Assembly (NCBI GenBank): GCA_949775045.1
Contig: OX459104.1
Location: 9,719,655 to 9,783,654, forward strand
Source of the DNA: Metridium senile
Taxonomy: Eukaryota; Cnidaria; Anthozoa; Actiniaria; Metridiidae
DNA: 64,000 bases
Reading direction: 5' to 3'
Positions 37,758-49,656 of the stretch are shown here, piece after piece. A program made the position numbers and the translations under genes. A model generated the notes under the pieces. The model ran no database searches, was not told where the DNA came from, and worked only from the letters and a program-made list of their open reading frames with translations. Each line of letters opens with the position of its first letter. Position 1 is the first letter of the stretch.

Positions 37758-38048
37758 CTACAATGGTCAGTCCTACTGGATTAACTGTCGCCAACATAAA
37801 TGTAAATACCGTGGCAGCACGTTGGAACCTAATCCCTAAAGAACACGTCAGGGGTGTTTTGCTTGGATACAATGTAAGCCTTTACATCGATCAGCACCCA
37901 TGGCAGCTTCTTCAAACCTTCAAAACAAAGGAAACCAGTGTTGTGCTTAAACATCTTCACCCTGATCAGAAGCAGTATTACCAACTGATTGTTCAAGGTT
38001 ATACAGTCAATGAAACAGGACGGTCATCACACATAAGCTTTTCCATAC
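37758..38048 (+). CDS. Gene B exon 4: FN3-3 (alpha type)
   Basis: A 291-nt phase 1-1 exon, acceptor ATATCAG, donor AC|GTAAGT. VSPTGLTVANINVNTVAARW carries the conserved Trp, followed by VLLGYNVSLY, QLIVQGYTVNETG and FSIR at the end. It is three residues longer than FN3-1 (DQKQ insertion before the F strand). Confidence 0.82.
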
Positions 38049-38813
38049 GTAAGTAGATTTTGGTAATATTTTAGAATGTTAGATGATGTTGATTTAAGGG
38101 CGTTAAGACTAATCAACTTCATCAAACAGGGTGATCAAATGGGTACAACATGTTTGACCGTTACAGAAGAATTCCAAAAACCGTGCTTTGTGTTTCATAG
38201 TGTTTCCAAACACTAGAAAACAATAAAACAATATCAAAAAACCTCCTTAAATGAAAGCGATTCTAAGTTATCTCTATCACAACCAAAAAACTGAAAGTCT
38301 TAGCTGCAAAGGGGTTAATATGTGAAATTCACTGGTTTAATGCACGTTTTTTCGGTAAAGGTGAATTTGGGCTTCACTATTTTGATACAGTAATGTGTTT
38401 CTTGTATATGCTGTTCTATTCGGGATAATTGTATTTATTTGCAAGAGTCTCCTAAAAGGGAGCTCAAAATTAATTTTAATGTAATAAAGACTAGAATAGA
38501 AAATAAGTAACAGCTTATTGAACCATAACGTATCCAAAGACCCAAATACCCTGGGGCCGGTTGTTCAAAGCTAGATTAACGCTTATCCTGGGTTAAGTAT
38601 ATAAAAACCCTATAGAGTTAACCCAGGATAAACAATTTTAAGGATTTAATTTAAAACTTTCTTTGAACCATTGGACCCAGAATATTTGCCATACTGCCCC
38701 ACGTGATATATAGTGGTTTTTTTTAAATATTTGTTTTATCACTTTATATTGCGACTTTAATAACTTTTTTGGTTTGCATTTTCCATGTCTCTCTTTTTTA
38801 TTATTTTTTATAG
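38049..38813 (+). other. Gene B intron 4
   Basis: No gene. It contains a short inverted repeat (CTTATCCTGGGTTAA and its mirror, 38582-38633). Confidence 0.55.
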
Positions 38814-39098
38814 CTTCATTCCCGAGTACTACACCTGGTTTAACCATCACAAAAATCAATGCAACTACTGTTCTTGCTCGTTGGAACGCAATCTCAAAAG
38901 AAAAGGTCTTAGGTGTTTTCCGTGGATACAATGTACAATTAAGGAAAGCCTTCGGAGGACAGCATCTTCAAACTATCATAACACATGAAACTAGTATCGT
39001 GTATACGAATCTTAACGATTGGATGCGGTACCATATAACTGTGTACGGCTATAGTTCAAACGAGAGAGGAAGCGAATCATCCTATTACTTTTACACGT
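38814..39098 (+). CDS. Gene B exon 5: FN3-4 (beta type)
   Basis: A 285-nt phase 1-1 exon, acceptor TTTTTATAG, donor GT|GTAAGT-like (ACGT|GTAAGT region). It contains TPGLTITKINATTVLARWNA, VFRGYNVQL, NLNDWMRYHITVYGYSSNER and YYFYTC at the end. It belongs with FN3-2. Confidence 0.8.
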
Positions 39099-39751
39099 GT
39101 AAGTTGTACATGTTAACGCGTTCTCATTTCCGTCTACAAGCGAGTAACACATAAAATTGTGCATCGTATATACCACTAAGTCATACCTTTTATGCAAATT
39201 ATATCTCTTGTCACATTATTATTTCTAGTATGACGTCGGCACAAAGCAACGCATCCACTCGTTTTGAGTCGCTTGACCTTGCTTACTTAATCATTCCCTA
39301 TCATGATCGATTGATAAGCTTGTACACTATTTATACCATCCCCTTTCAAGATTGCAATCGACAAATATTGTCATGTACATTGGACCGGAAACAGGGCAAA
39401 TAGTTCACAATTTTAAGGTTTCAAATTTCGAAGCAACGATCAATTATTATAAAAAGGTTCTCCATCGGTTTTCAAAATGTCAGCAGGTAAATTACGGAGT
39501 ATCACGCACAATTTCGAGTCACTTCTTGCGATTTTGTAACATGGAAAAATAAAAGTAATACAATAACCGTTTGCTTTTGTTCCCCTCTTCACTCCCCCCC
39601 CCCCCCCCCCCCCCCCACACACACAGAGACACACCCCATGTTTACGTCGTATATTTACATGTATTATCAATTTATCAATTTGAATATCGTATAATTAATC
39701 TCATGGTTAAAATGTTATCTTAATTTTTGCTGTATCCTTTTTAAATGTCAG
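39099..39751 (+). other. Gene B intron 5
   Basis: Non-coding, with a 23-base C run (39594-39616) followed by a short CA stretch. Confidence 0.6.
39594..39616 (+). repeat. Poly(C) run, 23 bases
   Basis: An uninterrupted C run in intron 5. Confidence 0.95.
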
Positions 39752-40036
39752 CTAAAATGATCAGTCCTACTGGGCTAAACGTCACCAACATAAATGTAAC
39801 TACTGTGGTAGCACGTTGGAACCCAATACCCCAAGAAGATGTTCAGGGTGTTCTGCTTGGATACATTCTACGACTCCAACAAGGGTTCCACCCATTTCAG
39901 ATTCTTGAAACGCTAAAAACAAATGGGACCAGTATTGTGTTTAAGAACCTTCAGCCTAAGTTGAGATACATACTAAATGTTCAAGGTTATACTGCCAATG
40001 AAACAGGACGGTCATCATACTCTTACTTTTTAATGC
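39752..40036 (+). CDS. Gene B exon 6: FN3-5 (alpha type)
   Basis: A 285-nt phase 1-1 exon, acceptor AAATGTCAG, donor GC|GTAAGT. It contains ISPTGLNVTNINVTTVVARW, VLLGYILRL, YILNVQGYTANETG and FLMR at the end. It is very close to FN3-1 and to gene C's FN3-1, including the acceptor stretch. Confidence 0.82.
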
Positions 40037-40476
40037 GTAAGTAGATTTTGTAACATTTTATTACATAAATTTACTCCTAGTTAGGTTTAACAATGTTCAC
40101 CGAACATCGTAGAATTTTGACATAATAAGTAGAGCTCGAGAAACATTTTAATTTTAACATTTTAAAAATTGCAATCATGTATCATGTATCATGTGGTAGA
40201 CCTGGATAAAATGCATGTTGTTTTTGAAAAATTATGTCTTAATCTACATAAATCACAGAACTTTAAGACCAGCACACTTATGTTCTTCATTACTCATAGT
40301 TTGAAAAAAAAAAATGGAATTCGAAGTGTGAAATTTTAATATAATTATCAATAATACTTTAAGCTACAATTTGTTGTGGATTTAGTGTAGACTTAAAGGC
40401 AAATTCTCAGGGGTGCCCAATGTTTTAAATATTTTCTACGAGATTTTAAAGACCGTTTGTTTGAACAGCGCTAAAA

Positions 40477-40664
40477 AATTAAGTCAAGTTTTTGACATGT
40501 TCAAAAAAAAATCATCAATTTCATCTTCAATATGAAGTAGTCCTTTACTTCTGTACTGTCTGTCCTCTGTTGCTCCTAGGCAGTACAGAAGTAAAGGACT
40601 ACTTCATATTGAAGATGAAGCTGTTGAATTTGTTTTGAAAATGTCAAAAACTTGACTTAATTAG
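40477..40664. mobile_element. Foldback repeat
   Basis: AAGTCAAGTTTTTGACAT and CTTCAATATGAAGTAGTCC are both mirrored to the right, enclosing a short loop. It is non-coding. Confidence 0.7.
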
Positions 40665-40914
40665 GGGACCCGGGAGCTGTTTGGTGTCCAAGGTACTAGT
40701 CGAATGGATGTTTTCGGTGGTTTTCGATCGAACTTTTCGTGTTTGTCGAATCCTTACTCCGGCTAACCATAACCGATTTTGACTCAACCTACATATATAT
40801 TCAGGAAATTTATCAGTCTTTCTCATTATGTGCACGGTTGGAAATTTTCGCTCTATTTTGGGCAAACTTTCAAAATGCTGCGCAGGGCCTGGGACTAAGT
40901 TTATTAAAAACAAG

Positions 40915-41037
40915 ATGGCCGCCAATAGTGAGGAGGTTGTCCTTCAATCAATAATATCTTCATTGAAGAGGGAAAAATACGAACGTTTCAGACTAACTAA
41001 CAATACCCATACTCTGAGTGATATTTCAAAGACATAG
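40915..41037 (+). CDS. Small hypothetical ORF, 40 residues
   Basis: ATGGCCGCC start, protein MAANSEEVVLQSIISSLKRE then KYERFRLTNNTHTLSDISKT and a stop. The composition is protein-like and the start context good, but it has no neighbours or recognised family. It is weak on its own. Confidence 0.2.
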   Translation: MAANSEEVVLQSIISSLKREKYERFRLTNNTHTLSDISKT

Positions 41038-42192
41038 GGAGGCTTCAGTCTGTTTCTGAATCAGTAGTAAAGTCAAATTACGGCTCGATACGGTACCGCC
41101 ACAGACACGAACTAATTCCAGTTTATACTTTACTGCAAAGACAAATGATCTCGATAAAGAAGCCTTTCTACATAATAATATTGCAATAGAATAAAGGATT
41201 ACAAAAATATTATTTTATATAACATTTTGAAATTGAATAACAGTACCATGACAACAGTGTAGTGAAATACTTCATTAAGTTTGTACGAATTAGGCTTGTG
41301 TTTTGCATTAAATTTGCCTATATTAGTACCTTTCTTTTTATCCTAACCACTCTTTTCCTCAGCGTTGAATGTTCTTTGGAGTTAGGTAGAAATCTTGACG
41401 AAGATTTGCTGTTTTTCGAGCTAGATCTCCAATCGGTAATCTTTGCTTCTGTGAAGTCGCCAGCGACTTTCGAGCAGCTCTTCTCTTCTTGCTCCCCATC
41501 AAAGAAGTTATCAGGTCCGATCTTGATCATGGCAAACTTTGTGACAAATGTTCACTCATAAAAGCGATAAATTGACTAGTTTTGACTTATCTTGTATACC
41601 TATAATGCCTCTATTGTGGTTCTATGGTTTCCCTTTGATCAAAACATAGCTATTTTATCCGTAAATACTTTCCGAATTTGAAGGGAAAACGATCTTAAAA
41701 ACCCTGTTGGCCATTAAAATCGGCTCTGATGTTCAATCAAAGTGTTTTTGGTGAAAAAAAAAGCAAATATAAGCAGTATTATATACCAAAATAAACCTTG
41801 AAAACCGGCGAAAATGAATCTTTGGCGTATATAAACATTCTAGGCACCAGTCTCCCGTAATCGTCCATGAAGCACAAAGGACACCCGGTCAGAATTCAAA
41901 AAATCCCGCTGGCCGAGAAAACTATTAAAATAGGGGACTGGAAACTAGGGACAATAGTCTTGCCCAAAACAGAGCGCTAATTTCCAACCGTGGTGGTTTG
42001 AAGTTAGTGTAGAGTTTCATTTAGCACTTGAATTTAGGTTAGAAGTAAGATCGATCGTCTCGGCTCGGCTCGATTCGTTTCCACCCTTGTCTTCTTCTTT
42101 GTCTTTCTGGGGTATTTTCGTCAAAATCGCTCTAGTAATGAGCTTGGGCTCCCTTTGCATGAGTTTGACCTTTTGGTTTTGTTTGCCGGTAA

Positions 42193-42216
42193 GGGGGGGG
42201 GGGGGGGGGGGGGGGG
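42193..42216 (+). repeat. Poly(G) run, 24 bases
   Basis: An uninterrupted G run in gene B intron 6. Confidence 0.95.
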
Positions 42217-44740
42217 ATTGACGAACTTTTACGAAATGGACAACTTACCATTGGTAATTTTGTTCAACGCTAAAAAATTAATATGTCTCCATCTACTTAG
42301 CTAGTAAAAAAGGTCGAGGGGGGGGGGCGGGGTGTTGACAAACTTTGTTGACAAACAAATTAAATAGGCGTTCTTTCGGGTTTTTTTGGGAAAGTCGGGT
42401 TTTGGGCTTCCTGTGTTGAACGGGCGAGCAAAAAGGAAGCGAAGGGGGTGGGGGAGGGGAAGAGGAGAAGGGAACGCCTGCCTGCAACCCCATGTGACTT
42501 TGAAATACGCCTCCTAATTAGTATCGCATTCCAGCTGTCAAAGAGTAACCACAATCACAGTAGAAGAAATGCAAGAACACTTCCGATATAAACAAACATG
42601 TTTAAACTGTAGTCTGACTATAAATAAAAAAAAATTGTTTTTAAAGTGCGCATTTCCAAGTTATCGAGGAATACAATGATATCTGCTATTATCTGCAGAT
42701 ATTTTGGGATTAGAATCAAACCTATTTTAAAAAGATGTGATTATTACAGAGATCGGTTTAAAATAAATCCTCATATTACAAGCGCTTGAGTCTTCCTTCA
42801 TGCAAGAATTCGTGACAAGACGTTCTTTATACATAGCATTGTTATAATGGCAAATATGTTCATGAAATGCTGCCTATTTAGGGGTTATTTCGAGGCTCAA
42901 AGAACGACCTTTCAAGCAGACCAGGTCATATAATAGCGATGATGTAATGCACTCCAACCGCCAAGTGTCGCTAGTTCTCTTTCTCCGTGAAATGCCACAA
43001 AACTTTGAAGATCACTGCATGCCAAACGGATAGATAAACTAGAATATTTCATACGATAACACAGCAACTATTGACACAACGTATTTCATGCCGACATGAA
43101 GACTCCATTAACTCGATTATATTTCTCTTGAAACCCGGCCGTACGAATATTAAATGGCCCTCAAATCGCCACAATAACACATTGACATTGTTTGCAACCA
43201 TGTAAAACTAGTATGCCATTCAAATAAATCTTAATCTAAAATCACATTCCCAAAAGCACAAGAAAACTCTTCAGTGTAGTCTCTGTTCGCAGAGTACCGA
43301 TACATGAACACCACAAGCTGAACTGATGTATGAATGATAGGTGCCCATGAAAAATAATTATCCAAGCCGAGCCAATCAGCGACTTTCGTTCGTCCACGAA
43401 CGAGTGCCACAAAAAGACAATGGCTGCGGGCAGGCGTTCCCTTCTTTCCCTTCCCCCTCCCCCTACACTCCATTTTTGGCTAAGCTCCATACTTCGCGCG
43501 GTCAAAAAAGTAACACAGGGAGACCAAGATCCTAAATTAATTCTCCAAAAAGCCAAAATAACGCCTGCACTGCAGGCTAGACAACAACTCTTCGTTACAT
43601 CTCAACACTGGATGATGAGCTTTCTAATTTAAATATATCAGAAAAATTATCGTTTATAGCGCGCTCTTCAAGCGATGCTTGTAATCTCGTTAACTTGCCT
43701 ACGGGAAATGTTGCAAGCAGTTTCTCTTTCCTCCCCTATTAAGGATGTAATAGACACGAATATTATAGTTACTACCCCTCCCTATCTCTACATAAACGTC
43801 CTATACCAGGCACCTCACAAATAGGATTAAGTTCAAGAAACCGCAGGAATGCAGAACAATGTGTTGCATTCCTGAGACGTAACTAAGGGTTCTGGGTCGT
43901 TATGACGTCCCGAGAGAGAAAATGAAGACATTCATAGTTAAAGTTGTTTAACTTGTATATTCGAATTGATTTAAACAATAAAAATGAAGTACATGTTATC
44001 CAGGTCAACCACGTTAACGTCGAAATAGCTTACCAAACATCTCATCTACAGCTGCTGGGATTTTTTGAGAATTATCTGCGGATTTCGGTATTACACTATG
44101 AATGTGTTGTTATTATACACTAAATGTATCTTTCTACCTAACCAAAAGAAACTGCTAAGTTTTGGAAAATACATGCAATGATATTATTCTTATCTACAAA
44201 TTTGATTTGCTTAGTAATTTATAGATAATTTTGATATATGCTTTATGCTCCGATTTTTTGGAAAATTTGTATTGTAACAGTATTCGTTCTTTTGTTGAAG
44301 TTGGGTCTTATTAAAGGAAGAGTTCAAACAGCAGTATAATAAAATTGAAATGTAAATCGTTTTCATATATTTAGAACATCAGCAAGCCATTGGAACTCTT
44401 CACTCTTACTGCTGAGTTTATTCCGTCAACAAAGCCTAAAATGGAGGGAAATTCTGCAAACAACTCATAAAAACGGAATAAACTGCAACATTGCACCGAA
44501 AAAAATCGAAATCGCATAATGGAAAACCCTTACGCCCCTTTACGTCGAAAAAAACCCCGGCCATTTTGAGAGTGCGTGTGGCCTGCGTATTTGTTTCTAC
44601 AAGACATTAATATATTCTTTGATCCATTTGTATTGAATAACAAATATGGTTTTTAGTACTATATTAGGAGAGGTATTTCCATTCTTTGAATTATTTCATT
44701 TATTTATTATTATTCATTTATATTACTTTCATTATTGCAG

Positions 44741-45013
44741 GTCCAATCATCCGAACTTCTGGCTTAATCGTTACCACAATAAATGCAACAACAGTGGCTG
44801 CAAGTTGGGATCCAATCCCAAGTGAGAAAATATTTGGGAATTTCATTGGATACAGTTTAAGTCTGTACGCGTACGGATTCACTAAATATTTTAAAACTAA
44901 TGAAACTAGTATCGTGGTTAAAGATCTCCAGCCTGGGCATAGTTACAGATTATATGTGTATGGCTATACTGCAAAAGATAAAGGAGAGCAATCATACTAT
45001 AGCTTTGTCACAC
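44741..45013 (+). CDS. Gene B exon 7: FN3-6 (beta type)
   Basis: A 273-nt phase 1-1 exon, acceptor ATTGCAG, donor AC|GTAAGT. It contains TSGLIVTTINATTVAASWDP, FIGYSLSLYAYG, YRLYVYGYTAKDKG and FVTR at the end. It is the shortest FN3 here (91 residues) because of a trimmed C-C' region; VYGY and the end motif place it with the beta type. Confidence 0.8.
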
Positions 45014-46559
45014 GTAAGTATGTGATCCATTCACAACAACACCAATACTTGGGCATGTTGGCCAAAGCAAGCATAAAGTTTAGTAATCATATCATAATAC
45101 ACAGCAAAGGCCTACCTCGTACAATGAGAAGATATGATCATGATAGTTCTTCAGTCGCCGCGCACTTACAATTAATATAATATAGACAGTACATATATAC
45201 GGTTATATGTAGATAAATCAACCGTAAACTTGAACATCTAAAAAAAACAAATTGCGTAAAAAATGAGAAACCGGTTACCCTTCTTCGCATTGCTGCAGCC
45301 TTAAGGGTGAATGATTTCTAGAAATGGCAATCAAAAACCATGATATTTAATTGAATATATATTATTTGCACTATAGAATTTAATCAAACGTCGATTGTGA
45401 CACCGATTCATCCCCGTAACGTACTCATATTTATCGAAACATCGAAACATAACAAAAAATGCCATTTAAATTAAAAAGAGTGAGTCATATGATATAACAA
45501 ACTTATTGACCAATGTGGGAAAATATTTGGCTCGTGGTCACTTGATAAGGTCACGGTTACATGTAAATGTATATTGTATATGTATATTGTATATGTATAT
45601 GCAAATATATAAAAATATCGAATTCCACCGACACAGAAACTGTAGAGACCAATCTAATCAACTTATAATTGTTATGGTAAAAAAATTAAACTGGTTTTCT
45701 GGTTGGTTGGTTGGTTGGTTGGTTGGTTGGTTGGTTGGTTGGTTGGTTGGTTGGTTGCATGGTTGGTTGGTTGGTTGGTTGGTTGGTTGGTTGGTTGGTT
45801 GGTAGGTTGGTTGGCAGGCTGGTTGGTTGGTTGGTTGGTTGGTTGGTTGGTTGGTTGGTTGGTTGGTTGGTTGGTTGGTTGGTTGGTTGGTTGGTTGGTT
45901 GGTTGGTTGGTTGGTTGGTTGGTTGGTTGGTTGGTTGGTTGGTTGGTTGGTTGGTTGGTTGGTTGGTTGGTTGGTTGGTTGGTTGGTTGGTTGGTTGGTT
46001 GGTTGGTTGGTTGGTTGGTTGCTGGGTTGGTTGGTTGGTTGGTTGGTGGGTTGGTTGGTTGGTTATTATGATAGAAATGTGAATGGCTCATTACAAGAGC
46101 GAATTGACGCCGCCGTCGTATTATCATCAGGATCAATTTTGGTTAACCGATCTTAGATAACCGAGTCTGTATAGTTGGTGTGTAGCAGAGAATAAAGACC
46201 GTCCTTGGGTACTGACCTCGCTGCGTTGGGTCGTATATTAGGTCATCATTTTCTTGTACACTGCAACATCAATGCCATTAGCCATTTAATGATGTATCAT
46301 TTGCCAAAATTTCTTCGTAAATAAATACTGGAGATATATTTGAATGAATAATAAGACAATTTCTGAATACGACTTTCTTCTGATTTTAAGATCTATGAAA
46401 TATCTCGTAGACTGTGAAGCCTACTTCAAACTTAACGTTGCATCTCACTTGCGCAAAATCTAATACAAATTAGCAAACATTTGAGTAGTATTGCTTGACT
46501 GAAAAAAATACTCAGCCTCATCCAATTATCCTAATTGCCTCCTTTTGTTGATTTTCCAG
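45014..46559 (+). other. Gene B intron 7
   Basis: Dominated by the GGTT tract at 45701-46064. No coding sequence is seen. Confidence 0.6.
45701..46064 (+). repeat. (GGTT)n tract, about 364 bp
   Basis: An almost pure tetranucleotide tract with a few interruptions near 45757, 45804-45821 and 46021-46050. The long GWLV and NQPT frames on it are repeat artefacts. Confidence 0.97.
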
Positions 46560-46749
46560 AATGTGGTGGTATTCTAAAGAATCGTTTACAGGGACACATA
46601 ACTCTTAAATGGAATTATTACTCATATAATACCTATCATCATCGGTCGTCACCATTCAATTGTGCATGGAAAATACATGGACATAGCTCAAACTCTATTT
46701 TCCTGATTATATTGGAACCGTTAAATATTATACCATCATACCAATGCAG
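46560..46749 (+). CDS. Gene B exon 8: CUB domain, first part
   Basis: Acceptor TTTTCCAG, donor AG|GTAATA, phase 1 to 2. It starts CGGILKNRLQGHITLKW, contains FNCAWKIHGHSSNSIFLIIL and ends SYQC. The CGG start, C.W.I second cysteine and third cysteine are the CUB hallmarks. The intron interrupts the domain after Cys3. Confidence 0.75.
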
Positions 46750-47052
46750 GTAATACTGTCATGACATGAAAAAATCCAAAAAATAGCCGTGAACTATTGA
46801 GTATTTAACGTTTGCAACTGACATCAGCTGTGTAGGAATTATAGAAGTTAATTATAACGTCTAACTAGTCTCTACTACCGCTTTACATTTTGTTATGCAA
46901 CGGTTCCTTCTCCGTGACAACACTTACAATGCTGCGGAGGAGACCATCTTATAATTAGCTTCATAATCACTTCATCTCGTTATCGTTTTACAATTAGCCA
47001 AGAAAACGCATCTTTGCACAGCATGAATTTTTCTTACGATTTTTTTTTTTAG
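46750..47052 (+). other. Gene B intron 8
   Basis: A 303-base intron with a T-run just before the acceptor. Nothing else is seen. Confidence 0.6.
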
Positions 47053-47258
47053 GAATGGTTATTTAGAAATAAGTGATGGCCACGGACAATGTTTAAGCAG
47101 ATTGTGTGGATCAAGAAATACCTTCATGAACTTTGTATCAATTGGTTCTGCGAAAATACACTTCCATTTCAGTCAGGCAATAATGACGTGGTCGAGCAAG
47201 AAGTATATTCACAAAATATCATTCTCCTATTTGATGTTTAAGAACGGAATTGATAACG
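47053..47258 (+). CDS. Gene B exon 9: CUB domain, second part
   Basis: Acceptor T10AG, donor G|GTAAGG, phase 2 to 1. NGYLEISDGHGQCLSRLCGS gives the D-x-L-E-I-like strand and the LCG fourth cysteine, with an additional Cys at GQC. KIHFHFSQAI and FSYLMF form the last strands. With exon 8 it makes one CUB of about 130 residues. Confidence 0.75.
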
Positions 47259-47815
47259 GTAAGGATAAACGCACTCAATTTATAAATAAAAATAAAAATA
47301 TATGATGCTGAAAATATTTCCATTTAATACCCCAACATCACTAACACTAAAATAACAACAAAAATAACAAAACTAGAAACAGAAGCAATAACGCAATGTC
47401 CAACAGAATACATCAGCATTGATAATAAGCTTCAGGAAATAACATTATAACTTATAACGATAAAGAAAATCATCAGCATAACCCTAATCATCAACACCAA
47501 CATAGCATCAATACCAACTTGCATGTAATAGATATTCCGATACCAAATCAAGTGCGTATCCTTTATGTACTCGGTGCTGACAATCGTAAAGAGTCAACAA
47601 ATATGATATGCTTCTGCAAGTGAATATATTTAAAATGATTTTCAAGTTTTGCAGGCAATCTGCTCAAATATGCTATCACCTGAACTACTGACAAAACCTT
47701 GTGCAAAAGCATTGCTCATATAAAAAATTGGTCAAATATCACTTTTAATTTTCTTTCTAGCTTTGATCTCTCTACTAATAGACTAACAGCTTGACATGAC
47801 TATGATTGATTTCAG
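47259..47815 (+). other. Gene B intron 9
   Basis: AT-rich non-coding sequence; nothing recognised. Confidence 0.55.
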
Positions 47816-48145
47816 TACTGGTTAAGAAATCATGGAATATTAGTGCCTCCAGCAAAAGTCCGTCGTCAATTGTTGTACAGTGGACCAAATATCCTGGCCA
47901 AGAAAGTGTTAACAGCTATATCGCTGTTTGTATTCCTCACAACAAGCATGGTAACACGTCTTCAGCCCAAACCGATGGACAACAATTATCTGTGGTTGTT
48001 ACAAACTTGCTGAAAAACACTCAGTATAACGTTGTAGTGATGGTGTTTATGAAAAAAACTTTTAATGCCACAATCTGGAACGCCACAATTTTGAATGAAA
48101 CAATCTGGAAAAGTCAGACTGTTGCTACAAGTACAATGAAAGAAG
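47816..48145 (+). CDS. Gene B exon 10: FN3-7
   Basis: A 330-nt phase 1-1 exon, acceptor ATTTCAG, donor [28 protein letters not shown] carries the conserved Trp, followed by [25 protein letters not shown] and several NAT/NET sequons. It is clearly different from the six N-terminal FN3 exons. The (CCAA)n tract begins 13 bases into the following intron. Confidence 0.75.
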
Positions 48146-48157
48146 GTAGTAAAAATG

Positions 48158-48277
48158 AACCAACCAACCAACCAACCAACCAACCAACCAACCAACCAAC
48201 CAACCAACCAACCAACCAACCAACCAACCAACGAACCAACCAACCAACGAACCAACCAACCAACCAACCAACCAACC
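48158..48277 (+). repeat. (AACC)n tract, about 120 bp
   Basis: A tetranucleotide tract in intron 10, the reverse complement of the GGTT tract at 45701-46064. Confidence 0.97.
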
Positions 48278-48420
48278 TATGCAAGTGGCCTATTATTGAA
48301 TGCAAATAAAAATGAGCCGACAAACATTTTAAATAAAGCATTAATAAGCATGAATTAAATATTATAATTATGACAATATTAATAATTGTTATTATAAATA
48401 ACATGTTGATCTAACAACAG

Positions 48421-48542
48421 GAGAGAAAATATCAACACAACCAACAGCACCATCAACTCATCCACCAACTCCTCCATCTCCTTTAAAACAGGATATGTAT
48501 AACTCGGTGAATGTTACAATACGTCAATTAAACATAACAGAG
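48421..48542 (+). CDS. Gene B exon 11: Pro/Thr-rich linker
   Basis: Acceptor CAACAACAG, donor GAG|GTAAAT, phase 1 to 0. It encodes GEKISTQPTAPSTHPPTPPS, then NSVNVTIRQLNITE. The first part is a likely O-glycosylated stalk; the second part begins the SEA-like module (VNVTIRQLNIT leads into WDLQ). It is too short to appear as an ORF and was found by phase matching. Confidence 0.7.
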
Positions 48543-48807
48543 GTAAATATTGTTCCTATCATCATCATCATCATCCTTGCTATGAAAGGCATCATCATCA
48601 TCATTGTTTTGTTTTTGTTCTTGTTTTTTTTGTTGTTATCATTTGAAATGATAAAATGATGCTCAATATCATAGCTAGCATTATGCAAAGCAATATAAAT
48701 ATTTATCTCCCAAGGCTAAACGGGAGGCGTATTTCTTACCATATAGCGTATAAATATCCCGCGAATACAACATTTCTAATATGTCGAATATCTACATATG
48801 TTTATAG

Positions 48808-48911
48808 TGGGATCTACAAATGGACCTCACCTTTAAGAAGGGCGTTGCTCGTGAAGTAACTACCTCTTGTGCTAAGGGGAACAAATGTCAATCTCAACAG
48901 CGGAGAGAAAG
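48808..48911 (+). CDS. Gene B exon 12: SEA-like module, N-terminal half
   Basis: A 104-nt exon, acceptor TTTATAG, donor AG|GTAAAC, phase 0 to 2. It reads WDLQMDLTFKKGVAREVTTS, then CAKGNKC and ends RRER. It is almost the same protein as gene A 268-371, while the introns around it are much more divergent, so the exon is under protein-level constraint. Confidence 0.75.
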
Positions 48912-49283
48912 GTAAACTATTTCATACACGTTAAATAATATGCAAATAAGAAACTCAAATGTTGAAGTACGTACTATAACAAAAGTATGTCAAGATCTTT
49001 TGACTTTAACATTTTACAAAGTGAAGTATCTCTTGCGTGTAGACTTCATTCATAGCTTACTCAAATGGCACTAAAAAAAATAACAAAACTATGTAAATTG
49101 AGTTTAAGGTATGTAAAGCATGTGCATTTATAAGTTGTTAATTACTGTGAGCTGTTTCTCCAATATGTCGGCTTTTAATAGTTTCAAACGTTTCTTTAAT
49201 TTCAACTTATATTTATATACTTTATATAGATGGCCGTTTATTTTGTATTTAGTTAATATTAAACGTGTCTCAAACTGTTTTAG

Positions 49284-49656
49284 GCGTTCAAACAGCAACA
49301 TCGTTTTCACTTCCGACCAAGTCCACCTTCTACCAGGGTTTCCAGTTCAGATATACAACTCATTCCCAGGCGACTACAATGCTATTGTGGCACTTTACGT
49401 AAAATTCCCATTAGATAGTAATACAGTTGATGGTGACATACTTGCCAAAATCATCAACGGTTCCCTTGGGCGAATTGGTAAAGATATTGGCAAGTTGGCA
49501 TTGTCAATATCTATGTATCAGCTTAGAACAGAAGCTACAACAGAATCGCCACACACAACATCGTCGACAACTGCTCTTAATAATAGTAACATCCTGTATA
49601 TTAGCATTGTAAGCTCAGTAGCTGCAGTCCTTTTGCTTGCTGTATTGTGGTTATAG
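49284..49656 (+). CDS. Gene B exon 13: SEA-like C-half and terminal hydrophobic segment
   Basis: Acceptor GTTTTAG; the split codon gives RERR|S as in gene A. LLPGFPVQIY, IDGD/VDGD..LAKIINGSLGRIGKDI and a Thr-rich stalk are conserved. Relative to gene A there are two extra bases inside the hydrophobic segment, so it ends ILYISIVSSVAAVLLLAVLW and TAG at 49654-49656, with no basic stop-transfer. The homologous splice donor would be at 49673. It is either a C-terminally truncated (perhaps GPI-anchored) form, a lesion, or an assembly indel. Confidence 0.7.

Larger units (their letters stand above)
40037..44740 (+). other. Gene B intron 6
   Basis: About 4.7 kb. It holds a foldback repeat (40477-40664), a small ORF (40915-41037), a G24 run (42193-42216) and a purine-rich repeat present twice in inverse orientation (42421-42487 and 43417-43480). 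No further FN3 exon is seen. Confidence 0.55.

Noticed and set aside
41262..41561. Overlapping 99-codon plus and 70-codon minus ORFs
   Set aside because: Both strands are open and composition does not favour either; no motif recognised.
43231..43556. ORFs over the purine/pyrimidine-rich repeat
   Set aside because: They coincide with a repeat also present inverted at 42421-42487; no protein features.
45672..46156. GWLV and NQPT repeat frames up to 154 codons
   Set aside because: Translation of the (GGTT)n tract in several frames at once.
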